This document shows, piece by piece, positions 13,736 to 20,721 of a stretch of DNA of 27,629 nt. The position numbers and the translations under genes were made by a program. Position 1 is the stretch's first letter; each line of letters begins with the position of its first letter. Location of the stretch: NCBI GenBank assembly GCA_004555955.1, contig SFJG01000034.1:1-27629 (forward strand), given 5' to 3'. The notes under the pieces are model-generated. The model saw nothing but the letters and a program-made list of their open reading frames with translations. It made no database searches and was not told the DNA's origin. The stretch is from Bacteroidales bacterium. Its GTDB lineage: Bacteria > Bacteroidota > Bacteroidia > Bacteroidales > Muribaculaceae.

Positions 13736-16700
13736 CTATCGGATTACGACGCATTGCATAGTCTTGCCCACGGCGATGAGGTAGACGCCGCCTTTGGGAA
13801 GGGTGAACGTTTGGCTACCGCTGACAGTGGTGTTGACGTAGACGATACCGTCGATGCCGTAGATTTTGACGTCTTGCGGCTGTTGTGCTTCAACCGATAC
13901 ACCGCCGCGGATGGGTGTCACCTTGCAGTCGGCAAAGTTGATGTCTGAAACCGACGAGGTGCCTACGGTTGCTGTGATGTAGTCGATGTTGGCGCGACCA
14001 CCTGCTGTTTGTGCCAGGCGGAAGCGTACGGGGCAGTTGACGTTGATGTCGGCGCTGAATTCTTCCCACGATGTGGTGGTGACTTGTGCCACTCCGGCTG
14101 TTGTCCATGTCTGTCCGCCGTCGATTGAGTAGTCGATGTTGATAACGACGGTGGCGTCACCGTCGACCCACTTGTGAGCGAAGAACGACAGTGTTTTTGC
14201 ACCGTCGACTTTGTCGGCTGCCATTGTAATCGAGCTTGTTGCCTTTTTGCCGAGTCGGAGGCAATAGTTGCCTTCGTAGGGAACATCAATAGTTACACCG
14301 TTTGTCGTTGTCGGTTTATAAGTGCCGGCGTCGTTGAGCGTCCAAGCACAAGCCGAACCGGTGTAGTCGACCGTTGTGTAGTTGTCTGTCGGTGTGGTTT
14401 CGAAATCTTCAACGAAGTTAGAGTCTTGGTATACTTGCCCCTCTGCGGTGAGCAGGTCGTTGAAGAATTCGCCGGAGGTAACGCGAATCGAAGTGATGTA
14501 TTCGCCGGCAGCGGCGCTACCGAGGCGCACGTAGAGCGAAGCGTCGGATGCGGCGGTTACAGAAGTTGCCCAATCGTTATTGTCGGTACTTACTTCGAAC
14601 GGTGCGGTTACAGAGAATGTAACGTTGCCGGTAATGTTTTCCACTTCGTAGAGCACTTCGGTGCTTTTCGACGGTTGGTTTGGTGCTGCGCTGAAGACGA
14701 GAGCATCGGGGTCGAAAACGTAAGTGATAGCGGGATGTGCCTCATCGGTTGTCACTTCAACGACGTTGCTTTGCATAGTCTCTGAGGTGAGGCTGAATGT
14801 GTAGTGCGTGTCGGGTTGAAGGTTTTCGACGAGGTGAGTGAGTTCGCCGGCGTCGACGTAGACGGGATAACCTGCGATAGTGCCGTTGTCGTCGGCAACG
14901 TCGAGGCGGTATGTGCCGTCGGCAAATTCATCGCCCACGTTCACCCAACGAGCGGTAAACGATGTGTCGCTGACGTTTTCTGCCGGTGCTGCGGGGAGTC
15001 CGTCGAGGGCTTCCGAGGTAAGGCGTACACGGCTGACTGCGCTGCCCGAAGAGAGCACAAGTTCGCCTTCGTATTTAGCGGAAACGTCGCCGTGGAAGGT
15101 CAGTTGGATATATGCGTCGGCGTTAGCCACCGAAGAAGCATCGACGCGGAGCGGAGCGGCAGCGCGTTTCGATGCCGATGAGTTGGTGATGAGTTCTGCC
15201 GAAGCGGAGAAACCTTCGCCGTCGACGCTGACGCTAATGTCGTCGCTGAGGTTTACACCTTGTACGGCGATTGTCTTTGTGTTGGTCGAGTTGGTAGCCA
15301 CTGTGCCGAAGCTTACGGTAGAGCCGTTGGCAGGCGAAGAGATTGCTCTCGCTGCTGCAGCCGTTTCCGACCAGTTGGTTGTCTTGAGGCTACCCCAGAT
15401 GTAGTCGGCAAGTTCGGGGTGGTCGATGAATGGGTTGCGGTTTTTCTGTTTTGCATAGACTGCTTCGTTGCGGTCTACTTCTTTCTGGCTGACCGGGTCG
15501 ACCGCGTTCCACTTCAGCAGCAGCGATTGTGCCCAAGATGAGAATGCCGGATAAGCGTTGCCGGCGAGCATGTCGCTCGACCATCCCGACACCTTATTAT
15601 TATATGCTGTTACCATATAGAAGTAAGAGCGTGCAAAGTCGCCTTTGAATTCGTCGTCGGGTTCCCAAACGGTACCGGTGTAGCCCGAGTAGGTCGATTT
15701 GCCGAGTTTGCCGAGGGCTTTAACTGTTCCCGACGATGCTACATAGGTTCCCGACGAACATTCGCCGAAGGGATAGTTGGCGCGTTGGTTGTTGACGAAA
15801 CCATCGGTCGGATAGATGTGGAAGAGGTCGGTATACATCGGTGTTGCATCTTTGAACCAGCTTTTCGGGAATGAGTGTTCGCGGTTGTAGCAGTCGCCGA
15901 TTTTCGAGTATGAGCCGCATTGGTTGGTCGAGTAGGTGAATTCTTTTGTCGAATAAACGTCCCAAATCTTGCCGTTGCTCTTTGTGTCGGTGTCTTTAAA
16001 CGCTGTCCAAAGTTTGGCATAACTTACGGCTGTATGCGATGTGATTTTGTTGTAGAGAGCGGTAAGAAGGGCTTGTCCGCACTTGCCCACGGCTGTTGAA
16101 TAGTAGCCGGACGGTATGCTTCCGCCGGTTACGCCCGATGCAGTAGAGCCACCGCTCGTGCTGCCGCTATCGCTCGAACTTCCGCTGTCGCTGCTCGACG
16201 ATGACGACGACGAACTCGACACTTTGGCTGTGAGCGACACTTGACGCGTCACGCTACCCGACACGAGTTTGAGTCTGCCTGTGTAGGTGCCTGCACTTGC
16301 CGATTTGAAGTTGATTTGCAGTTGCGCTCCGGCGTCGGAGTTGACTTTTGTTGCCGACAGCGTGGTTGCCCCGGCGGTGAAGCCTGTGCCGCTGACTGTT
16401 ACTGTTGTCGATTCGGTAAAGCCTGTGCCTTTAACAACAACGGTATTAGTCGTTGTTTTGCTTGCCGTGCATGTGCCGAAGTCGATTGTCGAACCGCTTG
16501 CCGGCGAAGAGAATACAGCCGACGAGGTCGACGACGATGAGCCGCTCGACGACGATGATGATGCCGCAGTGGCTTTTAGGTTAACCTTGATTGTGGTGCT
16601 GCCGTTGGTAAGCGTCAACGTACCGGTATACGAGCCGGCAGTTGCCGATTTGAAGTTCACTTGAAGTTGTGCTCCTGTAGTGGAGTTGACTTTCGACGCA

Positions 16701-17740
16701 CTGAGGCTGGTTGAGCCTGCGGTAAATCCTGTACCGCTAACGGCTACTGACGTTGCCGACGTTAGTCCCGAGCCTTTTACTACCACTGTCATAGTCTTCG
16801 TTGTGCTCAGTTCTGTCGAGCCGAAATCGACTGTCGAACCGTTTGCCGGAGATGTGATTGCCGACGTCGTTGTTGAGGTCGACGAAGATGCTATTGTTGC
16901 TTTTAGCGTAACCTTAACGGTCTTGCTACCGTTGGTGAGAGAGAGGTAGCCGGTGTAAGAACCTGCCGAGGTCGATTTGAACGTAACCTGCAAGGTCGCG
17001 CCGTTGGTAGAGTTAACCTTCGATGCGCTGAGGCTGGTGGAATTGACCGAAAATCCTGTGCCTGAGATGGCTACCGACGTTGCTGCCGTCAGTCCGGTGC
17101 CTTTGACAACAATCGATTTTGTAACCGATGTGCTTGCAGTTGTCGAGCCGAAGTCGACTGTCGAGCCGTTGGTCGGTGAGGTGATTGCCGCCGTTGTCGT
17201 CGACGATGACGACGATGCGCTATAGTCGGTAACAGTTACCGAGTCGATGAGCACACGCTTGCCGGCTGATTGTTGGAAGCGCACGCGCACGCTGCCGCTT
17301 GCATTGACGGTGAATGAATACTTTGAGTAAGTTGTTGCCGAGAGCGTTACCGAGCCGGCGTTTTTCCATGTAGAACCGCTGTCGATTGAATACTGGACGA
17401 GCACGGTGCCTGAGCCGTCGCTTGTCGACCAAGCGCGTCCGTAGAACGAGATTGTTCCGCATCCGCCGGTTTTGTTCGACGACATTGTTGCCGAACTTGT
17501 TGCAGTGCTGCCAAAACGCATAAAACGCGTCCCCGCGTAAGAATTAGATGAGTCGGTATATACACCTGCGTCGACCATATTCCATACGCAAGCATCGCCG
17601 GTGTACGAACCGTTGGTATACGATTGCTTTGCATTTGCTTCAAACCCCTCGCTTAGCGTCGCCGCCGAGACGGAGGTAGCCACGGTATTCACGGCAACAA
17701 ACGTTATTGCAGCCATGACCAATTTGAAGATTTTACTCAT
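13736..17740 (-). CDS. Large secreted endonuclease I with multiple adhesive domains
   Basis: The 1334-residue product has a signal peptide (LVMAAITFVAVNTVATSVSA). Domains in order: a jelly-roll-like domain at about 30-175 (EGFEANAKQSY...); three Ig-like repeats of about 108-115 residues at about 188-510, each with NGSTVDFGS or similar and SGTGF...LSASKVNS; a poly-Ser linker; an endonuclease I domain at about 543-785; a fourth Ig-like repeat at about 797-910; a fibronectin-III-like domain at about 910-997; a beta domain; and a second jelly-roll at about 1107-1258 (EDFETTPTDNY...). The nuclease domain holds NREHSFPKSW, DLFHIYPTDG, NNQRANYPFGE and DRNEAVYAKQKNRNPFIDHP, typical of the beta-beta-alpha-metal EndA/NucM family. 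The end (KIYGIDGIVYVN...YLIAVG) looks like a type IX secretion sorting domain or DUF6383. It likely digests extracellular DNA on the surface or outside. Confidence 0.93.
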   Translation of the reverse strand: MSKIFKLVMAAITFVAVNTVATSVSAATLSEGFEANAKQSYTNGSYTGDACVWNMVDAGVYTDSSNSYAGTRFMRFGSTATSSATMSSNKTGGCGTISFYGRAWSTSDGSGTVLVQYSIDSGSTWKNAGSVTLSATTYSKYSFTVNASGSVRVRFQQSAGKRVLIDSVTVTDYSASSSSSTTTAAITSPTNGSTVDFGSTTASTSVTKSIVVKGTGLTAATSVAISGTGFSVNSTSLSASKVNSTNGATLQVTFKSTSAGSYTGYLSLTNGSKTVKVTLKATIASSSTSTTTSAITSPANGSTVDFGSTELSTTKTMTVVVKGSGLTSATSVAVSGTGFTAGSTSLSASKVNSTTGAQLQVNFKSATAGSYTGTLTLTNGSTTIKVNLKATAASSSSSSGSSSSTSSAVFSSPASGSTIDFGTCTASKTTTNTVVVKGTGFTESTTVTVSGTGFTAGATTLSATKVNSDAGAQLQINFKSASAGTYTGRLKLVSGSVTRQVSLTAKVSSSSSSSSSSDSGSSSDSGSTSGGSTASGVTGGSIPSGYYSTAVGKCGQALLTALYNKITSHTAVSYAKLWTAFKDTDTKSNGKIWDVYSTKEFTYSTNQCGSYSKIGDCYNREHSFPKSWFKDATPMYTDLFHIYPTDGFVNNQRANYPFGECSSGTYVASSGTVKALGKLGKSTYSGYTGTVWEPDDEFKGDFARSYFYMVTAYNNKVSGWSSDMLAGNAYPAFSSWAQSLLLKWNAVDPVSQKEVDRNEAVYAKQKNRNPFIDHPELADYIWGSLKTTNWSETAAAARAISSPANGSTVSFGTVATNSTNTKTIAVQGVNLSDDISVSVDGEGFSASAELITNSSASKRAAAPLRVDASSVANADAYIQLTFHGDVSAKYEGELVLSSGSAVSRVRLTSEALDGLPAAPAENVSDTSFTARWVNVGDEFADGTYRLDVADDNGTIAGYPVYVDAGELTHLVENLQPDTHYTFSLTSETMQSNVVEVTTDEAHPAITYVFDPDALVFSAAPNQPSKSTEVLYEVENITGNVTFSVTAPFEVSTDNNDWATSVTAASDASLYVRLGSAAAGEYITSIRVTSGEFFNDLLTAEGQVYQDSNFVEDFETTPTDNYTTVDYTGSACAWTLNDAGTYKPTTTNGVTIDVPYEGNYCLRLGKKATSSITMAADKVDGAKTLSFFAHKWVDGDATVVINIDYSIDGGQTWTTAGVAQVTTTSWEEFSADINVNCPVRFRLAQTAGGRANIDYITATVGTSSVSDINFADCKVTPIRGGVSVEAQQPQDVKIYGIDGIVYVNTTVSGSQTFTLPKGGVYLIAVGKTMQCVVIR

Positions 17741-17829
17741 AGTATAAAGATTTTATTATTCTTTTTCAGTTTTTGTCGGTTTGTAGGGTTCTCTTAAATG
17801 CCGCTTTTTCTTTAGGGGGCAATAGGTTG

Positions 17830-17837
17830 CAAATTTA
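17830..17837 (-). promoter_or_regulatory. Probable -7 box of the endonuclease gene
   Basis: TAAATTTG on the minus strand, about 90 bases before the ATG at 17740, fits TAnnTTTG. The leader of about 85 nt is T/A-rich with no strong hairpin seen. Confidence 0.45.
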
Positions 17838-17931
17838 AGTGCAAAAATGCTAAATACCAAAAAATTAAAATAAAATAATTACCATAACAGGAAATTATTT
17901 AGTAAAATTTAGCAATTAGCGATAATGTTAG

Positions 17932-17939
17932 TAACTTTG
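17932..17939 (+). promoter_or_regulatory. Probable -7 box of the acetyltransferase gene, predicting a leaderless mRNA
   Basis: TAACTTTG ends only 4 bases before the ATG at 17944. With the usual Bacteroidetes spacing, transcription would begin at or next to the A of the start codon. Confidence 0.5.
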
Positions 17940-17943
17940 CATT

Positions 17944-18464
17944 ATGGAAATTGAAAGCGAAAGAATTTTGTTACGCGGCTGGCGCGAAGAAGATGCGCCG
18001 ATGCTCTATCGATTTGCTTCCGACCCCGACGTAGGGCCGCGAGCCGGATGGCTTGCACACACAACGGTCGACGAAAGCCGTGAGGTGATACGCACGGTGT
18101 TTTTGAATCCCACAACGTGGGCTATTGTGTTGAAATCCAATGGTCTGCCTATCGGTGCTATGGGCTATGGACCGTCGTGCAACTGTGGATTGCCCGCCCT
18201 CGACGGCGAGCCAACCGTCGGCTATTGGGTGGCAAAGCCATATTGGGGACTCGGCATCTGCACCGAAGCACTGCGGATGATGCTCGACCACGTTCGGCGC
18301 ACAACCGACATTCGCTCGTTCGTCAGCGGGCATTTTGTCGACAATCCGGCTTCGGGCAGGGTGATGGAAAAATGCGGTTTCGAGCCAACCGGCGAATTTG
18401 CACATCGCCGACCCTCGCCATAGGCTCCGACCGCCCGATTCGAGTGCTCCGACTATGGCTGTAA
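17944..18464 (+). pseudogene. GNAT N-acetyltransferase (RimJ/RimL type) with C-terminal frameshift
   Basis: The open frame runs 17944-18423 and gives 159 residues. It has the family's start (RILLRGWREEDAPMLYRF), the acetyl-CoA loop YWGLGICTEAL and FVDNPASGRVMEKCGFEPTGE. The last residues HRRPSP do not fit. In another frame the sequence continues as PTLAIGSDRPIRVLRLWL with a stop at 18462-18464, which matches the usual C-terminus of these enzymes. A single missing base in 18394-18402 (for example GAATTTTGC to GAATTTGC) explains this. The truncated form lacks the last beta strand and may be inactive; a sequencing error is possible. Family members acetylate small molecules or protein N-termini. 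Confidence 0.8.
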
Positions 18465-18519
18465 GAGGTAGTTCGGTATCTGATGATGCCACACATATAT
18501 TCACCTGAATATCAACAGA

Positions 18520-18600
18520 GTAGGGTCGCGCCTTGGTGCAACCGAGATGACGTGGTGAAGATCCCATCGCCCGGTAGGTCGCAGCAAGCCGCGACCCTAC
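18520..18600. repeat. REP-like palindromic repeat, copy 2
   Basis: GTAGGGTCGCGCC at 18520 and its inverted partner GCAAGCCGCGACCCTAC ending at 18600 repeat the element seen at 5356-5452. The interior is different and shorter. It lies just after the acetyltransferase gene and before the tRNA-Phe terminator. Confidence 0.75.
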
Positions 18601-18648
18601 ACTGTTGACTATCAACTAAATACACACAAGGAGATGCCAGCAGGATAC

Positions 18649-18682
18649 AAAAAAAAGACGGGCGAGATTTCTCGTCCGTCTT
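18649..18682 (-). terminator. Terminator of tRNA-Phe
   Basis: Arms GACGGGCGAG (18657-18666) and CTCGTCCGTC (18671-18680) pair with one G-U, followed on the minus strand by a run of eight T (18649-18656). It lies a few bases past the tRNA 3' end. Confidence 0.85.
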
Positions 18683-18685
18683 GCG

Positions 18686-18758
18686 TGGTGCCACCAGGAA
18701 TCGAACCGGGGACACAAGGATTTTCAGTCCTTTGCTCTACCAACTGAGCTATGGCACC
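18686..18758 (-). tRNA. tRNA-Phe (anticodon GAA)
   Basis: The 73-base gene folds as a standard cloverleaf. The acceptor is GGTGCCA with TGGCACC and discriminator A; the D arm is GCTC...GAGC; the anticodon stem is AAGGA/TCCTT with loop CTGAAAA; the T arm is CCCGG-TTCGATT-CCTGG. The anticodon GAA reads Phe codons. CCA is not encoded, so 3' trimming by RNase Z and CCA addition are expected. It is flanked by its own promoter and terminator. Confidence 0.97.
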
Positions 18759-18773
18759 GTTGATTTGCGAGTG

Positions 18774-18805
18774 CAAAGATAAAGCAAATATTTTAAATAG
18801 ACAAA
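18774..18805 (-). promoter_or_regulatory. Promoter of tRNA-Phe
   Basis: TTTG (18802-18805) and TATCTTTG (18774-18781) on the minus strand are spaced by 20 bases, a full Bacteroidetes promoter match. The predicted start is about 8-10 bases before the mature tRNA 5' end. Confidence 0.8.
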
Positions 18806-18894
18806 TTTTCCGGCGGAAAGTTTTGAAAATATTTTGGCGATTTGTTGTAATGTGTTGGTAATCAGCGTGGAGTTGCGCAAAAAAGAATTGACAT

Positions 18895-18931
18895 AAAAAA
18901 GTGGAGCATGGCCTCATCGGCTTTGCTCCAC
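18895..18931 (-). terminator. Terminator after the microprotein gene
   Basis: GTGGAGCA (18901-18908) pairs with TGCTCCAC (18924-18931). On the minus strand six T follow (18895-18900). The plus-strand side also has AGCTTTTTT, so it may act in both directions. Confidence 0.75.
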
Positions 18932-18976
18932 AGCTTTTTTCATAAAATCAAACCAACAGTCAATAATTAGACCGGG

Positions 18977-19042
18977 CTATTTGTAAGCCTCGGCGGTTGT
19001 GTAGAAATACCATTTCACAACCTTTTCAATCATTTTCTTCAT
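18977..19042 (-). CDS. Candidate 21-residue microprotein
   Basis: An ATG at 19040-19042 opens a 21-codon frame beginning MKKMIEKVVKWYFY and ending in AYK with TAG. The peptide is amphipathic and basic, with a hydrophobic aromatic face, so it might lie on a membrane. Support comes from its setting: a TATATTTG promoter box (19121-19128) upstream, an AAGGA ribosome-binding sequence about 20 bases before the ATG, and a strong terminator (18895-18931) shortly after the stop. Together they define a transcript of about 220 nt. I do not recognise a family. The transcript could instead be a noncoding RNA. Confidence 0.45.
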   Translation of the reverse strand: MKKMIEKVVKWYFYTTAEAYK

Positions 19043-19120
19043 AATAAAACAATCAATTCAATCCTTAAATAAATACTCCCGGGAAACCTATTCCGGAAGG
19101 TTTTCATTTTGTTTTCGGTG

Positions 19121-19128
19121 CAAATATA
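19121..19128 (-). promoter_or_regulatory. Probable -7 box of the microprotein transcript
   Basis: TATATTTG on the minus strand lies about 80 bases before the microprotein ATG. The leader contains a short palindrome (CCTTCCGGAATAGG on the minus strand, about 19088-19101). Confidence 0.5.
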
Positions 19129-19305
19129 ATACCATTTTTTGGAATTTCTGCTATATAAATATGTTTTTCAGCACTTTTTTAACATTTTTCTTCTCGAAGT
19201 GAAAATTGTTGGTCAAATTGTCATCTATAGTATTCAATAATGTCAGCCAAAATGGCATTGCTATGGTTAAAAAATGCAAATAAGGCGCATATTTTTTTTC
19301 GAAAG

Positions 19306-19337
19306 TTTGTAGGGAATAAAAACTCGCCGTACTTTTG
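19306..19337 (+). promoter_or_regulatory. Promoter of a candidate small RNA
   Basis: TTTG (19306-19309) and TACTTTTG (19330-19337) are separated by exactly 20 bases, one of the best promoter matches in the window, yet no protein-coding gene follows. Confidence 0.75.
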
Positions 19338-19341
19338 CAGT

Positions 19342-19455
19342 GTGTTTTTCATGGTATTAGATTTAAGGTTAACAAGATTGGTTGTCGTGAGACAATCAAT
19401 TTTTTTGTGTAAATGCAAAGGATACAGGCCGTTAGCCTTGTGTCCTTTATTTTTT
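19342..19455 (+). ncRNA. Candidate small RNA with two terminator hairpins
   Basis: Downstream of the full promoter is a first hairpin, TTGTC-GTGA-GACAA with flanking GATTG/CAAT, ending in seven T at 19400-19406 (an RNA of about 65 nt). A second, stronger hairpin follows: arms 19417-19429 and 19435-19448 (AAAGGATACAGGC with GCCTTGTGTCCTTT) and a T tract at 19450-19455, giving an RNA of about 114 nt. The 5' part (TATTAGATTTAAGGTTAAC) is AT-rich and single-stranded. I recall similar sequences in other Bacteroidales intergenic regions, but cannot verify a named family here. No credible open frame uses the single ATG inside. Confidence 0.6.
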
Positions 19456-19491
19456 CAGGGGGTGTGTGACCCCATTGCAAGTCGCAAGGAT

Positions 19492-19530
19492 AAAAAAGAT
19501 GGAGAAAATTCGTTTCCCCATCTTTTTTTT
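19492..19530 (-). terminator. Terminator of the heavy-metal efflux operon
   Basis: AAAAAAGATGG (19492-19502) pairs with CCATCTTTTTT (19518-19528). On the minus strand a T tract follows directly, about 20 bases after the stop of the outer-membrane factor gene. Confidence 0.75.
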
Positions 19531-19548
19531 GTGCGTATTGCGGAACTT

Positions 19549-20721
19549 TTACAGCTCGAAAGCGGTAAGGTCGGCTACGGTCAGTGCCAGCTCTCGGCGT
19601 GAGTCGAGCAGATTTTCGGCGGCTTCGAGGTAGTAGTTCATCTCGAGCAGGTAGTTGAGCAGCGACAATTCCTTGCCATGGTAGGCTTTGAGGAGTGCGT
19701 CTTCGCCGTTGCATTCAGCGAGGGCTGCGTCGAGGCGCTGCGTGTTGCCGTAGAGCAGAGTAGCGCGGTCGTAGAGTTTGCGCATCTGAGCGCGGTGTTC
19801 AATCTCTGCCGAATGTTGAGCGGCTACGCTTGCAACTACTTCAGCCTGAGCGCGTTTCTTCTTACTCTTGTTGCCCCATAGAGGGATTGTGACGCCCAAG
19901 GCAACGCCTTGAAACTTCTCGGCGGCAACGAATTCGCCGGCGTAACCCACTGCGAGTTTGGGTAGGTTTTCGGCGCGATGAACTTTTGCTTCGTGTTCCT
20001 TAACAATCACTTGTTGAGCATAGTAGCGAAGCAGCGGACTCTCGGCAGAGGCTTGTGCATACCACGTGTCGAAATCGGCAGGCAGCGAGAATGTCTCAAA
20101 CTTGTCGACGTTAAGGTCAATGGTATTTCCTCCGTTCAGCCGAGCCAGTTCGGCGAGCAGTCGGGCACGTTCGGCATCGATTGTTGCCACGCGGCTCTGC
20201 ATGGTTGCCAGATTGAGTTGCGCTTTCTTTTTGTCGATAATGCTTACTTGCCCGGCGGCATCGAGAGTGTTGTAGGTGTCGGCGATGCTGCGAGCGTTGT
20301 CGAGTTGTCGAGCATAGAGCCGGTGCAAGGCGTTTTGGTAGGTGATGTCGATGCAGAGGCGTTTCGCTTCGAGCAGGATGTTCATCCGCTCGGCAGCCAG
20401 TTCGATGTCTTCGCCGGCGTTGAGCGAGTTTGCCAAACGGCGGCGGTTTCCGTAGGCGGTGGGGAAGTCGAACGGCTGCATAACGCTAACCGTCTTTTTG
20501 TCGGCTTGTGTGTCAGCCGAGCCCCATTGGTAGGAAAATTCCACTTCCGGATTTTCGGGAGCCAAACCAACGCGATTTGCGGCTTTTCGGGCTTCCGAGA
20601 GGCTGCGATGCGCCTCCAGTGCCGTGCTGTTTTTTTCGACTTGCGCGAGCACGTCGGTGTAGGCGTCGGCATAGGCTGTAGCACCGACGAGGAGGGCTGA
20701 TGTTATGATGAATAGTCTCAT
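19549..20721 (-). CDS. TolC-like outer-membrane factor of the heavy-metal efflux system
   Basis: The 390-residue product has a signal peptide (MRLFIITSALLVGATAYA) and two similar halves rich in long helices (EARKAANRVGLAPENPEVEF, AQLNLATMQSRVATIDAERARLL, EHEAKVHRAENLPKLAVGY), typical of the outer-membrane efflux protein family. It should form the exit duct for the CusA-like pump. Its ATG overlaps the pump's stop codon by 4 bp (ATGA), so the two are translationally coupled. It is the last gene of the operon, followed by a terminator. Confidence 0.93.
   Translation of the reverse strand: MRLFIITSALLVGATAYADAYTDVLAQVEKNSTALEAHRSLSEARKAANRVGLAPENPEVEFSYQWGSADTQADKKTVSVMQPFDFPTAYGNRRRLANSLNAGEDIELAAERMNILLEAKRLCIDITYQNALHRLYARQLDNARSIADTYNTLDAAGQVSIIDKKKAQLNLATMQSRVATIDAERARLLAELARLNGGNTIDLNVDKFETFSLPADFDTWYAQASAESPLLRYYAQQVIVKEHEAKVHRAENLPKLAVGYAGEFVAAEKFQGVALGVTIPLWGNKSKKKRAQAEVVASVAAQHSAEIEHRAQMRKLYDRATLLYGNTQRLDAALAECNGEDALLKAYHGKELSLLNYLLEMNYYLEAAENLLDSRRELALTVADLTAFEL

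Noticed and set aside
16150..16225. Low-complexity repeat as a possible phase-variable simple-sequence tract.
   Set aside because: It encodes a Ser-rich linker with mixed Ser codons and no uniform unit, so slippage is not specially favoured.
19240..19602. Plus-strand frame of 120 codons across the small-RNA region.
   Set aside because: It crosses a promoter and three terminator hairpins and runs into the antisense of the outer-membrane factor gene; its composition is not protein-like.
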